DNA of 45,069 nucleotides from UBA6080 sp964607515 (GCA_964607515.1 CAZSKU010000022.1:1-45069), one strand, 5' to 3'. Counted from the stretch's first letter, positions 31,656-44,700 are shown. The notes: generated by a model not told the origin, from the letters alone. A program made the numbers and translations.

Positions 31656-33826
31656 GGCTCGCCGGTATCGTTCTGACAGCCCTGGTCTGTCTGTTCCCCG
31701 GGTGCGGCAGCGTCCAGCTGGACGAAACTCCTCCGGAAAGCCCCGACGTGCGGAGCGCAAGACTGGCCGCCCGGGGTGACTCCCTGGCCTCGCTGGGTCT
31801 TTACCGCCGGGCCGCCGACTCCATGGCGTGCGCGGCGATGCTTCTTCCCCGGGGAAGCCCCGAGAGAAACGTCCTGGCCCGCCGGGCAGCCTCCCTGTCC
31901 CCCGGGCCGAGCCAGCTTGCCGCCATGCTCCTTCTGGAGAATCCCGATTCCCTGGCGGTCTTCCAGGCCATCCGCCTCGGTGGAGCCGGGGCTGTAGGGG
32001 AACTGACGACCCTGATACTGACCCGGGCGACCCCCCACTGGGAGTACGCCTCCCTGGCAGCCGGGGAGGCCCTGGTGGAGGCCGGGGACCCGGCCGGCGC
32101 CGCGGTGTTCCTGGCGAACTGCCCTGACAGCCTTCCGGGAGCCGCGGGCAGGGACCACCTGGTGCTCTCCTACAGGAGCGCCCTGGGCGCCGGGGACATA
32201 GAAGCCCAGGAGAGGCTATGGCGCCGGGCCGAATCCATGGACGACCCGGAGCTGATGTCTCTTCTGCTTCACCACCGCGGAATGTTCCGGCGGGAGAACG
32301 GCCTGCCCGGCTGGTGTCCGGACCTTCTGGCCTCCCTTGCCCTGTGGCCCGCCGGGGATGTTCACGCCCGGGGGTATGCGGCCCTTCGGGACACCCTTCT
32401 GGCGGATCCTTCCCTGGCCTCGTCCGCCGCGTCGGACTACTACGCCGGAGGAATGTGGAACCAGCTTTACGACCTGGCGGTCTCCAGCCCGGAGCCGCCG
32501 GCGGACCTCTACTACCTGGCGGCCCGCACCCGGGACAGGCTTGGGATGTACCGGGAGGCCGCGGAGATGCTGGAGGAGTACCTTCGGCGATGGCCCTCCG
32601 GGGCCGACGCCCCGGATGCCGCCATCAACCGGGCCCGAAGCCTGGGAGCCATGGGAATGACCGGGGAGGCGGTTGAAATTCTCGAGTACTACGGCCGCAC
32701 CTGGCCCTCCCACGCGAGGATCAGCAACCTGCCCTGGTACATCGGAAGCCTGCTGGCGGAGAACGGCGACTGGGAGGGAGCCCTGCCGTATTTCAGGGAG
32801 ACCCTGTCCAGGTATCCAGGAAACACCACCGCGGACGACGCCCACTTCCACCTCTGCCTGGGGCTCATGAAGACCGGCGACCCCTCGGCGTCCGCGGAGT
32901 TCGCCCGGTTAGTCTCCCGCTGGCCCGAGAGCGTCTACTCCCCGCCGGCCCGCTACTGGCACGGCCGGCTTCTTCTGGAGTCCGGCGATACGGAAGGGGA
33001 GAGGGTCCTGACCTCCCTGATCTCCGACAAGCCCGAGAGTCTGCCGGCGGCCTTCGCCAGGGAATACCTGGGCCTGCCTCCGTGGGAGCCGGTCTACACC
33101 ATGGAGCCACTGGACCGGTGGATGACCAGGAACGAACGCCCCCCGGCGGACCCCCCGGAATCGGCGGTCACCGGGGCATTCCTGGCGGATGCCGGCAGAA
33201 GGGAGTGGGCCCTGGACCTGTTCAGAACCGCGGAAGCCCAGGTGGGCGGAGCGTTCCGGCTTGGCCCCTTCTACGCCGATCGGGGAATCTGGGAGAGGGG
33301 GCCCTGGGCGGCCTACACCATGTGGAGCCTGGAGGGTTCGGTGCGTCCCCTGGAGCTTTGGCGGCTCAGGTATCCCCAGGCGTGGGAGCCCCTGGTGCGG
33401 AGCGCATGTGGAAGGTACGGTCTGGACCCCCGGTTCATCTGGAGCATCATGAAGCAGGAGAGCGGCTTCTCCCACCGGGTCTATTCGTCTGCCGGCGCCC
33501 GGGGCCTGCTCCAGATGATTCCCAGCACCTCGGAGTACGTGGCCGGGCGCATGGGATGGGAGGGTTTCACCCCCGACGACCTGTATCTGCCTGCGGTATC
33601 CATTGAGTACGGCACCGCATGCATCGCGGATTACCGGACGGAAATCGGCGGAGGGCTCTACGAGACCCTGGCCGCCTACAACGGAGGCCCCCACAATGCG
33701 GTTCGATGGGGGGCGGGAAGGGCCTCGCCGGAGGAGTTCTACTCCCGGATAACCTACAACGAGACCAAGAAGTACGTGGAGATCGTGTCCCATAACTTCG
33801 CGGTGTACCGGGCGATATGGCCCTGA
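31652..33826 (+). CDS. Slt70-like lytic transglycosylase with TPR superhelix
   Basis: 724 residues from a TTG overlapping the previous stop (TTGA). N-terminal export signal MRLAGIVLTALVCLFPGCGS, perhaps lipidated at Cys18. Residues of about 40-570 are TPR-like helices, with clear units such as RDRLGMYREAAEMLEEYLRR and AENGDWEGALPYFRETLSR, as in the Slt70 doughnut. The C-terminal SLT domain has catalytic Glu603 in SIMKQESGF, then SSAGARGLLQMIPST, and LAAYNGGPHNAVRW near the end. It cleaves glycan strands of peptidoglycan. Last gene of a four-gene overlapping run that begins with the MltD-like enzyme. Confidence 0.92.
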   Translation: MRLAGIVLTALVCLFPGCGSVQLDETPPESPDVRSARLAARGDSLASLGLYRRAADSMACAAMLLPRGSPERNVLARRAASLSPGPSQLAAMLLLENPDSLAVFQAIRLGGAGAVGELTTLILTRATPHWEYASLAAGEALVEAGDPAGAAVFLANCPDSLPGAAGRDHLVLSYRSALGAGDIEAQERLWRRAESMDDPELMSLLLHHRGMFRRENGLPGWCPDLLASLALWPAGDVHARGYAALRDTLLADPSLASSAASDYYAGGMWNQLYDLAVSSPEPPADLYYLAARTRDRLGMYREAAEMLEEYLRRWPSGADAPDAAINRARSLGAMGMTGEAVEILEYYGRTWPSHARISNLPWYIGSLLAENGDWEGALPYFRETLSRYPGNTTADDAHFHLCLGLMKTGDPSASAEFARLVSRWPESVYSPPARYWHGRLLLESGDTEGERVLTSLISDKPESLPAAFAREYLGLPPWEPVYTMEPLDRWMTRNERPPADPPESAVTGAFLADAGRREWALDLFRTAEAQVGGAFRLGPFYADRGIWERGPWAAYTMWSLEGSVRPLELWRLRYPQAWEPLVRSACGRYGLDPRFIWSIMKQESGFSHRVYSSAGARGLLQMIPSTSEYVAGRMGWEGFTPDDLYLPAVSIEYGTACIADYRTEIGGGLYETLAAYNGGPHNAVRWGAGRASPEEFYSRITYNETKKYVEIVSHNFAVYRAIWP

Positions 33827-33872
33827 GGCGCCGGTGGACACCGGGCGGGTACTTGGTTAGGGTTGGTGCGCC

Positions 33873-34293
33873 TTGGTAGTGGCGGTGGGGATTCGTATCT
33901 TGGACCTGGACCGGTTCAGGAGGAATCTCACCGATGAATTCGTTTCCGGCGCCTTTCTTCCGGGAGAGACCAGTTACGCCGGTTCCCGGGCCAGGCGCCA
34001 TGAGAGCTTCGCCGCCAGGTTGGCCGCCAAGGAGGCGGTGATAGCCGCCCTGGGGGGTTTCGGCCCGGGGATCGAACTGAACCAGGTGGAGGTTCTTCGG
34101 AACAGCGGTTCCGGGGAAGTTGGCATAAGGCTTCATGGGGAGGCCGCAGGAATGGCGGCCCGGCGGGGCGTTGACGGGGTAAGCGTTTCCATGAGCCACA
34201 GCGGGACCGCGGCCCTGGCGCTGGTGGTACTGACACGGAACGACGAAAGGGGGGGCGCCGGTGCGCCCCCCCGGGAGAACGGAAGGGGCGGCC

Positions 34294-34316
<23 letters not shown>
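33873..34316 (+). CDS. acpS: Holo-[acyl-carrier-protein] synthase (AcpS-like)
   Basis: 147 residues from TTG; GTG codons at 33879 and 33885 are alternative starts. It transfers 4'-phosphopantetheine from CoA to apo-ACP. The N-terminal GIRILDLDRF keeps the magnesium-binding Asp of AcpS (usually GIDIVEIxR; here the first Asp is Arg), and SFAARLAAKEAVIAALG is the second family motif with the metal-binding Glu and the KEA triad. VSVSMSHSGTAALALVVL matches the third. The last 25 residues run over a hairpin and into the next gene and look non-native. An ACP gene lies 1.8 kb downstream, its likely substrate. Confidence 0.85.
34249..34272. repeat. G7/C7 hairpin, inverted partner of the element at 37606-37628
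   Basis: A perfect ten-base-pair hairpin (seven G, then CGC, paired with GCG, then seven C; loop CGGT). Bases 34250-34272 are the exact reverse complement of 37606-37628. On the minus strand it is followed by CTTTCG, the same flank as the downstream copy. It lies inside the 3' end of acpS, 22 bases before the ligase start. Confidence 0.6.
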
Positions 34317-36039
<1,723 letters not shown>

Positions 36040-36077
36040 CGTTCCATGTGAACAAACCCATAAGGAAGGATACCGAA

Positions 36078-36326
36078 ATGGACGAGATGAAAAAGGTGGT
36101 GCTCCAGTACGTCATAGACGAGTACGTGGACGAGGACGACGAGATGGATATGGACACCACCACGCCGCTGATCTCCTCGGGGCTCGTGGACAGTTTCTCC
36201 ATGGTCTCCCTGAAGGTCTTTCTGGAGAAGAAGTACGGTGTGAAACTCCCCGATGACGAGGCCACCCCTGAAGCCTTCGACACGGTGGACTCCATCTGCG
36301 ACCTGGTGAGAAAGCACCAGGGCTGA
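36078..36326 (+). CDS. Acyl carrier protein
   Basis: 82 residues. ATG at 36078 chosen because AAGGAAGGA lies seven bases upstream; a GTG at 36048 would add ten residues. A four-helix acidic carrier with the phosphopantetheine site in SSGLVDSFSMVSL, the Ser of Asp-Ser-Phe (DSL in ordinary AcpP). The helix after it, KVFLEKKYGVKLPDDEATPEAFDTV, is typical. It resembles dedicated carriers in specialised pathways more than fatty-acid AcpP (no fab genes nearby). It sits between an adenylating ligase and a KBL-like synthase, so it probably carries the acyl group between them or receives the product. Confidence 0.9.
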   Translation: MDEMKKVVLQYVIDEYVDEDDEMDMDTTTPLISSGLVDSFSMVSLKVFLEKKYGVKLPDDEATPEAFDTVDSICDLVRKHQG

Positions 36327-36337
36327 CGGGAACGGCC

Positions 36338-37585
<1,248 letters not shown>

Positions 37586-37605
37586 CCGTTACGGCTCGAT
37601 TCCCC

Positions 37606-37631
37606 GGGGGGGCGCACCGGCGCCCCCCTTT
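37606..37631 (+). terminator. G7/C6 hairpin terminator after the first KBL-like gene
   Basis: Nine-base-pair stem (G run plus CGC against GCG plus C run), loop ACCG, followed by TTTCG and then TATATT. It begins 20 bases after the stop codon. Its 23-base core is the exact inverse of 34250-34272. The two KBL genes are therefore likely separate transcripts, with 134 bp between them. Confidence 0.65.
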
Positions 37632-37719
37632 CGCTATATTACCTCCGGCCGGGGCACTCCGGCGCAGCACTCCGTGGAAAACACAGCAGAAGCCGGTTTG
37701 CGGCCCGGGAGAGGAACGG

Positions 37720-38961
<1,242 letters not shown>

Positions 38962-38980
38962 ACACCGGTCCTTCGCCGGT

Positions 38981-39009
38981 TTGACTTGCCATCCGCGGAT
39001 GCCGATAGT
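38981..39009 (+). promoter_or_regulatory. Putative promoter for the outer-membrane protein gene
   Basis: TTGACT (38981-38986), 17 bases, GATAGT (39004-39009), 30 bases before the ATG. Preceded at 38964-38980 by a weak ACCGG/CCGGT hairpin that may end the KBL transcript. Confidence 0.45.
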
Positions 39010-39039
39010 CACCCGAACGTCCTACGGAAGGGGAACGGG

Positions 39040-39753
39040 ATGAAAAACATGATCGTGCCCGTGGTGATGCTGCTATCGCTGTCCGCCCGGGGTGATTCCC
39101 CCTGGGCTGGGGAGTTCAGCCTCGGCGGTCTCTTCACCGGCGGAAACAGCGAGTCGGCCCAGTTCGATTCCGGTCTTTCAGTCTCCCGCTGGCTGGCGGG
39201 GCCGGAACTCACCGGCATTATCCAGGGGGAAGCATCCTACGGCAGACAGAACGAACAGACGTACCGGGAGAAGTACGGGACTTCGGGGACCGTAAGATGG
39301 GATTTTTCCCCGGTGGACTTCACGAATCTGAAGGGCTACTGGGCCAGGGACGAGTTCGCAGGTGTGGACCGGGAACTGGGGGTTTCCCTGGGCTACGGTC
39401 GAAGGCTCGGCACAGGGGAACAGTTTTCGGCCTCCGTCGAAACCGGCGCCGGTCTGTTGTCCCGCAGAGACGTGGAGGACAGCATCCTGGAAACCTCCAC
39501 CTGGTACACCGGGCTCGACCTTGCCTGGCAGGCCTCGGCGGTGTTCGGCGTAACCGAAAACAGCGTGTTCCAGGGGGATTTCAACGAAGCGGACAACTAC
39601 ACCTTTCAGAGCACTCTGGAAGCCGTTTCAACCATCACGGGAAACCTGGCATTTCTTCTCGGCTACGACCTGACCTATCGCAATATCCCCCCGATGGAGG
39701 GCGGCGAGAGCACCGACACCGCCCTGAGGGCTCAGCTGAGACTGGCCATCTGA
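39040..39753 (+). CDS. DUF481/YdiY-like outer-membrane beta-barrel protein
   Basis: 237 residues from ATG with GGAAGGGG six bases upstream. A signal peptide (MKNMIVPVVMLLSLSARG) is followed by alternating strands typical of the DUF481 (YdiY) family: FSLGGLFTGGNSESAQFDSGLS at the start, then WDFSPVDFTNLKGYWARDEF, GVSLGYGRRL and FLLGYDLTYRNIPP, ending in RAQLRLAI with aromatic/hydrophobic alternation. DUF481 proteins are predicted barrels of unknown role, some acid-induced. It has its own promoter and stands apart from the KBL cluster. Its presence supports a diderm cell envelope. Confidence 0.82.
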   Translation: MKNMIVPVVMLLSLSARGDSPWAGEFSLGGLFTGGNSESAQFDSGLSVSRWLAGPELTGIIQGEASYGRQNEQTYREKYGTSGTVRWDFSPVDFTNLKGYWARDEFAGVDRELGVSLGYGRRLGTGEQFSASVETGAGLLSRRDVEDSILETSTWYTGLDLAWQASAVFGVTENSVFQGDFNEADNYTFQSTLEAVSTITGNLAFLLGYDLTYRNIPPMEGGESTDTALRAQLRLAI

Positions 39754-39763
39754 AGGTCCGCCG

Positions 39764-40125
39764 TCAGGTCGCCAGCTCCCTTCGGCACCACATGGCCGGG
39801 AACCTGTCGGAAAGAGAATAGCCGCCCTTCTCGTCCCGAGCGGCATGGTCGTGCCTCAGAAGGTGAAGCAGGGCGCTCTTTGCAGTGGAAGGCGAGATGA
39901 GAAGCCGTACTTCCTCACCATGCCTCCCGATGTCGGCTTCAGAAGCGTGCCTTCGAGGGCAATGGCCCGCAGCATCTTCCCGGGCTGGTCGGGAAGCGGG
40001 TTCCAATGGGTGGCGTAGGTGCCGCTCTCCCTCTCCAGAAGAAGTGAAACGGCGGTTTCGGGAATGATCCCGTGCCTGCCCGATCTAAAGGCCGGATCAT
40101 GGACCTTCCCGTCGTGAATACGGCT
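39764..40125 (-). pseudogene. Remnant of an archaeal-type AAA ATPase (C-terminal end, frameshifted)
   Basis: This 370-bp stretch has no intact gene, but two minus-strand frames join into a recognisable C-terminus. Frame one (about 40105 to 39900) reads FRSGRHGIIPETAVSLLL, then THWNPLPDQPGKMLRAIALE and LLKPTSGGMVRKYGFS. Frame two continues from about 39900 to the stop at 39764 with SPSTAKSALLHLLRHD, EKGGYSLSDRFPAMWCRREL. Together this matches the winged-helix end of ATPase_2 (archaeal ATPase) proteins: a polar KYG.SS.S..SAL..L segment, then Y.L.DRF.A.W. One indel near 39893-39900 breaks it, and its 5' part is missing. It begins immediately after the stop of the TIR-ATPase gene, in that gene's frame. 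Confidence 0.55.
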
Positions 40126-43100
40126 TCAAGGGATTTCTCTGAAGGGAGGAGTGCGCTGTTGCCTGGGCTCCCAGTGGGAGGGCCAGCCCGGGGACATCCC
40201 CGCGGCAAGAAGGCTCTCGTGCAGGTCCGCGAAGCCGGGAACTCTCCCGCTGTCCAGATTCAGGTCCTGAATAATGTGGTACGCCTTCAGATGGCATTCG
40301 GAAGCCTCTTCCATCCTGCCTTCCTCGACGTTCAGGCGCCCCAGGTTCGCCAGGACGTTCCCTTCCTCTGCCCTGTTCCTGACCGCTCTGAGCACCTCCA
40401 GGGCCTCCAGGTAAAGACTTCTGGCCCGTTCGAGACTGCCCTGCTTCATGTGAACGTTGCCCAGGTTGCCCAGCGCCAGAGCTTCGTAGGGACGGTTTCC
40501 GGTGGTGCGATGAATCTCCAGGGCCCTCTCGTAGCAGCCCCGGGCGTCCTCGGCGTGTCCCATGTCCGCGTGCAGGACCCCGAGGTTCGAGAGGATGCTT
40601 CCCTCGATGAACAGGTCCCCCTTTTCCCGGACCATGTCCAGGGCCTTTTCGAACCTTTCCAGCGCTTCGTCCCTGCGGCCCTGGTTCATGTGAAGAACCG
40701 CCAGGTTAGCCTGGGTTATCCCCTCCGAGCGCCGGTTCCCCATTTCCCTGTGCCCGTCCAGGGCCCGCCCGTAGTAGTCCGCCGCTTCCTCCAGGGAACC
40801 GGCGGCCCACAGCAGGGTGCCGATGTTGCCCAGGACGTCCCCGACGGTGCGCCGGTCTCCAGCCCTTCGGGCGGTCTCCAGGGCGCTCTCGTAACAGGCT
40901 CTCGCCTCGTCCGCCCGGCCCAGGTTCTTGTGAGCTATGCCCAGGTTCATCAGGATGATCCCCTCGGAGCGCAGGTCTCCCGCCTCCCGGTGTATTCTCA
41001 GGGCCTTTTCGAAAAACTCCCTGGCCTGGTCGAACCTGCCCTGGTTCAAGTCCAGAGCGCCGAGGTTTCCCAGCACGATGCCCTCGAATGCACGGTCAAC
41101 GGCCCTGCGGGACAGTTCGAGGGCTTTTTCCAGGCATGACCTGGCTTCGTCCAGCCTGCCGGTTACCCGGGCCAGCGCCCCTTTCTTTTTCAGGGATACG
41201 GCATTTCTCATGTCGTTGCCGGACCGGAATGCAATTTCCATCATCCGGTCCACCACATGTTTCTGCTGTTCCCTCCTGCCCAGAAGGTCAAGAGCCCTCT
41301 CGCGCTGGGACAGGATTTTGAAGAGCCGTTCATCGTCTGTTTCGCCGTCCCGTAGCCGGGCGAGCATCTCCTCCAGTCGGAATGAGAGCTTCAAGGCTTC
41401 TTCGCCTCCGTAGTATTCCAGTGCTTTGAAACCCCATTCCATGGCTTTGTCCGGTTCGCCGGCCCTTTCGTAGTGGTGCATCAGGATACCGGGAATGCGG
41501 GTAAGTTCTCCCGGAAACATCTCCTGCAAGGCTTCGGCCGCCGCCCTGTGGAGTTTCCTCAGGTTGCTCTCCAGGATGCTGGAGTAGGCCGTGTCGTGCA
41601 CCAGGATGTGACTGAAGAAATATGTCCTGTCGAAGTCGCTCATCCTGCTTAAGAGCAGGCTGCGCGCCTCCAGACCGTCGAAAACGTCTATGTGACACCG
41701 GCCGAGGAACAACCTGTCCACCAGCTTCCAGTACAGATTCAACTGGAACTCCATTCCGAGGACCGACGAGTTCTGAAGGACGGATCTCCAGGATTCCGGA
41801 AGCCTTTCCAGCCTCGACTGGATCAGTCCGGCGAGGCTCCCCGGAACCGTGGGATCTCCCCTCCGGTCTTCCAGGCTCCAAAGGCCTTCGCGGACTGCCA
41901 GATCTCCTCTTTCCACCAGATCGAAAACCAGTTCCTCCAGGAAGAACGGATTCCCGTGGGAACGATCCTGAATGAACCGAAACGCTTCGGGGGAGATCCC
42001 GGATACGCCGGAGTCGTCCAGACAACGGAGCAGCAGCCCTGCCAGATCCAGGGACGCGGACTCTTCCACTTCGCCGAGTTCAAGAGTTTCGCTGAATGCG
42101 TACAGTGGATTGACGGTGATTTCCGCAGGCTTTCCATCCTCGTTCTCCGGTCTTGAGACGAGAAGGAATACAATCGGGTTTTCGGTAACGCAGTTTTCCA
42201 GCACGAACTCCAGTATGCTCCGGTCAACCTCGTCCAGAAAGTGAACATCCTCCAGCACGACCAGGATTTTCGCCGCAGCGGACAGGGCTTTGAGCAGCCT
42301 GCCGAACCCGATCCTCGTTTCCAGGGCGACGGCTCTTTCATCAAGCGCCTTCAGTCGTGGGTCTCCCGAATCCAGGGCCAGAAGCGACGCGAGAAACGGA
42401 GCCGAGTCGACGACTTCGTCGGACACCCTCAGTTTCATCAGACCCGACAGGAATCTGCCGTAGTCCGAATCACCGCCCGCTTCCATGCCGAGAAGGTTCC
42501 GAAGGAGGCTGGTCCACAGCCAGCAAGGTGGCTGCGCGAAGGACAGGGTCTGTCCGCGGAGAACATGGAAATCGGCTTCCGCGCAGTGCTTCCCGATAAA
42601 CTGGTGCACCAGACGCGATTTTCCTATGCCGGCTTCCCCGGTGATTCTCATCAAAAGGTGCTTCGAGCCGCCGAGGGGGCTAATGCCGATGCCGGAAGCC
42701 TGGCGCTCCAGCAGGGACTCCAACCTCGACATCTCGCCATCCCTGCCCACGAAGGGAGATTTGACGGAGACCACCCCGGAGCCCGGCGGAACAGCCACGC
42801 CGTCGAGCACCCGGAATACGCCGTCGCGTTGCTTCTTCCAGAAACAGCGGTTTCGGTTGGACTGCTGGAATTCTTCCGTGGCAAGAAAGCCGCCTGAACC
42901 TGCCCCCGCCAGTTCCTGCGCCGACAGGAGAGCCTCGCCGTGGACGGAGATTTCATCTCCTCCGGTTCCGACCACCCTCACTATTCCCGATGCGATGCCC
43001 AGTCCGAAATCCAACCGGACACTTCGACGGCCGAGAACGGCGTTGATTCGCTCCAAGCCTTCAAGAAGGCTGATTCCGCAGCTGAGAGCCCTGCTTTCGT

Positions 43101-43818
43101 CGTCCTCGTGAACCCGGTCGAGACCGAACAGACACCTGTAGCCCGTGAAGGGGACTTGCTCGAGATGTCCGCCGTGCAGCCTGGCGCTTCGCTCCAACAG
43201 ATTCGCCACCGTCCTCGATACGGAGGCCCTCACCTGGAAGGGGACCTCCCGGTCCGCAAGGGAAGCGGTCAGATGCAGTACCGCGATCTTCTTCCGCTCC
43301 CCGGGAAGAAGCCTTTCGGATTCCACTCCCGAAGAGTCCAGCGTTTCGGCGAGATTCTCCAGGTCATCGGCCAGAAGCGCGGAGAGGCAATCCAGGTCAC
43401 TCACATCTCCATCTCCGGACTCCGTGTTCCGAAGAGCGTCGAGGAGTTCCTCCAGCTTCCTGCCCAGGGAAACGTCCGTTGCATCATGCCACTGGTGGGG
43501 CGATATGTAGTACTGCATCCATTTGGACAGATCCACGCTCTCCATGAACAGGGGGTATATGGCGAGCCCCCTGCTCACGGCTCTCTCCAGTTCCCGCCGG
43601 ACCTGGGGCGATTCGTTGGAATGCCTTGATACCAGGAGCACCATGCCCGAGGCCGCATCGATTGCGTCGATTATGGATTCGGCCCAGTCTGCGGAAGGGC
43701 GGATATTCCGTGGAGCCATCCAGCACTTCAGCCCCCGGGCCTCCAGGAATTGCAGAACGTGGGAGGCCAGGTCTCTGTCCTCCGCGGCATGGGAAACGAA
43801 AAGGAGTCTGGCCTTCAC
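40126..43818 (-). CDS. TIR / degenerate cyclase / STAND ATPase / TPR protein
   Basis: 1230 residues from a GTG preceded by GAGGT. Residues 1-130 are a TIR domain: LLFVSHAAEDRDLASHVL, GLKCWMAPRNI, and SNESPQVRRELERAV with Glu76 where NADase TIRs have their catalytic Glu. Residues of about 174-320 match the class III nucleotide-cyclase fold, but VLHLTAS and PFTGYRCLFG lack both expected metal-binding Asp residues, so it is probably inactive. An AAA_16/STAND ATPase follows: FVGRDGEMSRLESLL, Walker A GEAGIGKSR (394-402), Walker B ILVVLEDVHFLDE (518-530). Residues of about 830-1190 hold eight 40-residue TPRs (LGNLGALDLNQGRFDQAREF and others). A signal-sensing, possibly defensive, ATPase. Confidence 0.9.
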   Translation of the reverse strand: MKARLLFVSHAAEDRDLASHVLQFLEARGLKCWMAPRNIRPSADWAESIIDAIDAASGMVLLVSRHSNESPQVRRELERAVSRGLAIYPLFMESVDLSKWMQYYISPHQWHDATDVSLGRKLEELLDALRNTESGDGDVSDLDCLSALLADDLENLAETLDSSGVESERLLPGERKKIAVLHLTASLADREVPFQVRASVSRTVANLLERSARLHGGHLEQVPFTGYRCLFGLDRVHEDDESRALSCGISLLEGLERINAVLGRRSVRLDFGLGIASGIVRVVGTGGDEISVHGEALLSAQELAGAGSGGFLATEEFQQSNRNRCFWKKQRDGVFRVLDGVAVPPGSGVVSVKSPFVGRDGEMSRLESLLERQASGIGISPLGGSKHLLMRITGEAGIGKSRLVHQFIGKHCAEADFHVLRGQTLSFAQPPCWLWTSLLRNLLGMEAGGDSDYGRFLSGLMKLRVSDEVVDSAPFLASLLALDSGDPRLKALDERAVALETRIGFGRLLKALSAAAKILVVLEDVHFLDEVDRSILEFVLENCVTENPIVFLLVSRPENEDGKPAEITVNPLYAFSETLELGEVEESASLDLAGLLLRCLDDSGVSGISPEAFRFIQDRSHGNPFFLEELVFDLVERGDLAVREGLWSLEDRRGDPTVPGSLAGLIQSRLERLPESWRSVLQNSSVLGMEFQLNLYWKLVDRLFLGRCHIDVFDGLEARSLLLSRMSDFDRTYFFSHILVHDTAYSSILESNLRKLHRAAAEALQEMFPGELTRIPGILMHHYERAGEPDKAMEWGFKALEYYGGEEALKLSFRLEEMLARLRDGETDDERLFKILSQRERALDLLGRREQQKHVVDRMMEIAFRSGNDMRNAVSLKKKGALARVTGRLDEARSCLEKALELSRRAVDRAFEGIVLGNLGALDLNQGRFDQAREFFEKALRIHREAGDLRSEGIILMNLGIAHKNLGRADEARACYESALETARRAGDRRTVGDVLGNIGTLLWAAGSLEEAADYYGRALDGHREMGNRRSEGITQANLAVLHMNQGRRDEALERFEKALDMVREKGDLFIEGSILSNLGVLHADMGHAEDARGCYERALEIHRTTGNRPYEALALGNLGNVHMKQGSLERARSLYLEALEVLRAVRNRAEEGNVLANLGRLNVEEGRMEEASECHLKAYHIIQDLNLDSGRVPGFADLHESLLAAGMSPGWPSHWEPRQQRTPPFREIP

Positions 43819-43923
43819 TGCTACCTCATATCATTCCGCGGGCCCGAGCCATCATAGAGCCCAACCGTTTTCCGTGCCAGCCCGCCGGGGCCGGCCCTCG
43901 GAAAAGGGTCGCTCCCGTTCCGG

Positions 43924-44700
43924 CTAGAACCGAAGAGTGACCATGGCCCCTGCAGGCAGGGGCGCCACGGACAGTCCTTCCGCGCCGCAACCGCTCTCGT
44001 GCAGTTCCGGCACCAGGTATCCGGTCAGCGAGCCCAGCGCCGCCCCCGCCAGCACATCGGAGAAGAAGTGGTTCCCGCTCTCGATTCTGAGCCATCCCAC
44101 AGCCACGGCGGCCCCCAGGGAACCGGCCGCCACGGGCACTCTCCAGGGAGAATCGGGGAAGTACTCCCCGAAAACCACCGAGGTGAACACGGCCCCGTTG
44201 AAGGCGTAGGCGGCGTGGCCCGAGGGGAAGGAGTTCAGCCGGTCTCCGTCGGCGATTCCCTCAGGGGAGGTCTCCGAGGTGTACATGTAGGGGCGGTTCC
44301 TGTCCACGAGTCCTTTGAGAATGTTCTTAAGGCCGCCCGCAAGAAGAACGGACTGGGCGTACATCACCCCTGCCGTGAGCCACTGGTCCTGGTCAACGGC
44401 GGCCAGCGCCGCCGGGGCGGCCATGGCCGCAAGCTGAAACGCTGTACCGGCATCGTCAAGTTCCTGGGAGTAGGGATTCACAGCCCAGCGATCGAAGAAC
44501 GGAACCTCCGACGGGTCCAGGGGAATGCCGTTCCAGACCGGCTGATCGTCCTTCGCGAGAAGAAAGCCGGAAATGGCTGACACTGCGCAGGCGCCGGTCA
44601 GAGGCAGATCGGCTGACCAGTCCAGCCGGTAGGGCGAGGGTGCGCCGTAAACAGCCATACACCCTGCCGAAAGAAGAACAACCGCAGAATGTGCGGTCAA
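43924..44700 (-). CDS. PAP2-family phosphatase
   Basis: 258 residues from a TTG at 44698-44700, five bases after GGGAGG; a TTG 45 bases upstream lacks a ribosome site. N-terminal hydrophobic segment (AVVLLSAGCMAVYG). The three acid-phosphatase motifs are intact: KGLVDRNRP, SFPSGHAAYAF, and RIESGNHFFSDVLAG with catalytic His residues. Several membrane-spanning stretches surround them. Family members dephosphorylate phosphatidate, undecaprenyl pyrophosphate or similar lipids on the outer face of the membrane. The C-terminus (SVAPLPAGAMVTLRF) ends in a Phe-terminated strand, so an outer-membrane location cannot be excluded. 105 bp before the TIR-ATPase gene on the same strand. Confidence 0.88.
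   Translation of the reverse strand: MTAHSAVVLLSAGCMAVYGAPSPYRLDWSADLPLTGACAVSAISGFLLAKDDQPVWNGIPLDPSEVPFFDRWAVNPYSQELDDAGTAFQLAAMAAPAALAAVDQDQWLTAGVMYAQSVLLAGGLKNILKGLVDRNRPYMYTSETSPEGIADGDRLNSFPSGHAAYAFNGAVFTSVVFGEYFPDSPWRVPVAAGSLGAAVAVGWLRIESGNHFFSDVLAGAALGSLTGYLVPELHESGCGAEGLSVAPLPAGAMVTLRF

Noticed and set aside
40072..41139. Plus-strand open frame opposite the TPR part of the TIR-STAND protein
   Set aside because: Its apparent repeats (for example QVPLFPDHVQGLFE-like strings) are antisense images of the TPR repeats; no start context.
43000..43310. Active adenylate/guanylate cyclase domain in the TIR-STAND protein
   Set aside because: The fold pattern is present but both expected metal-binding Asp positions are replaced, so catalysis is unlikely.
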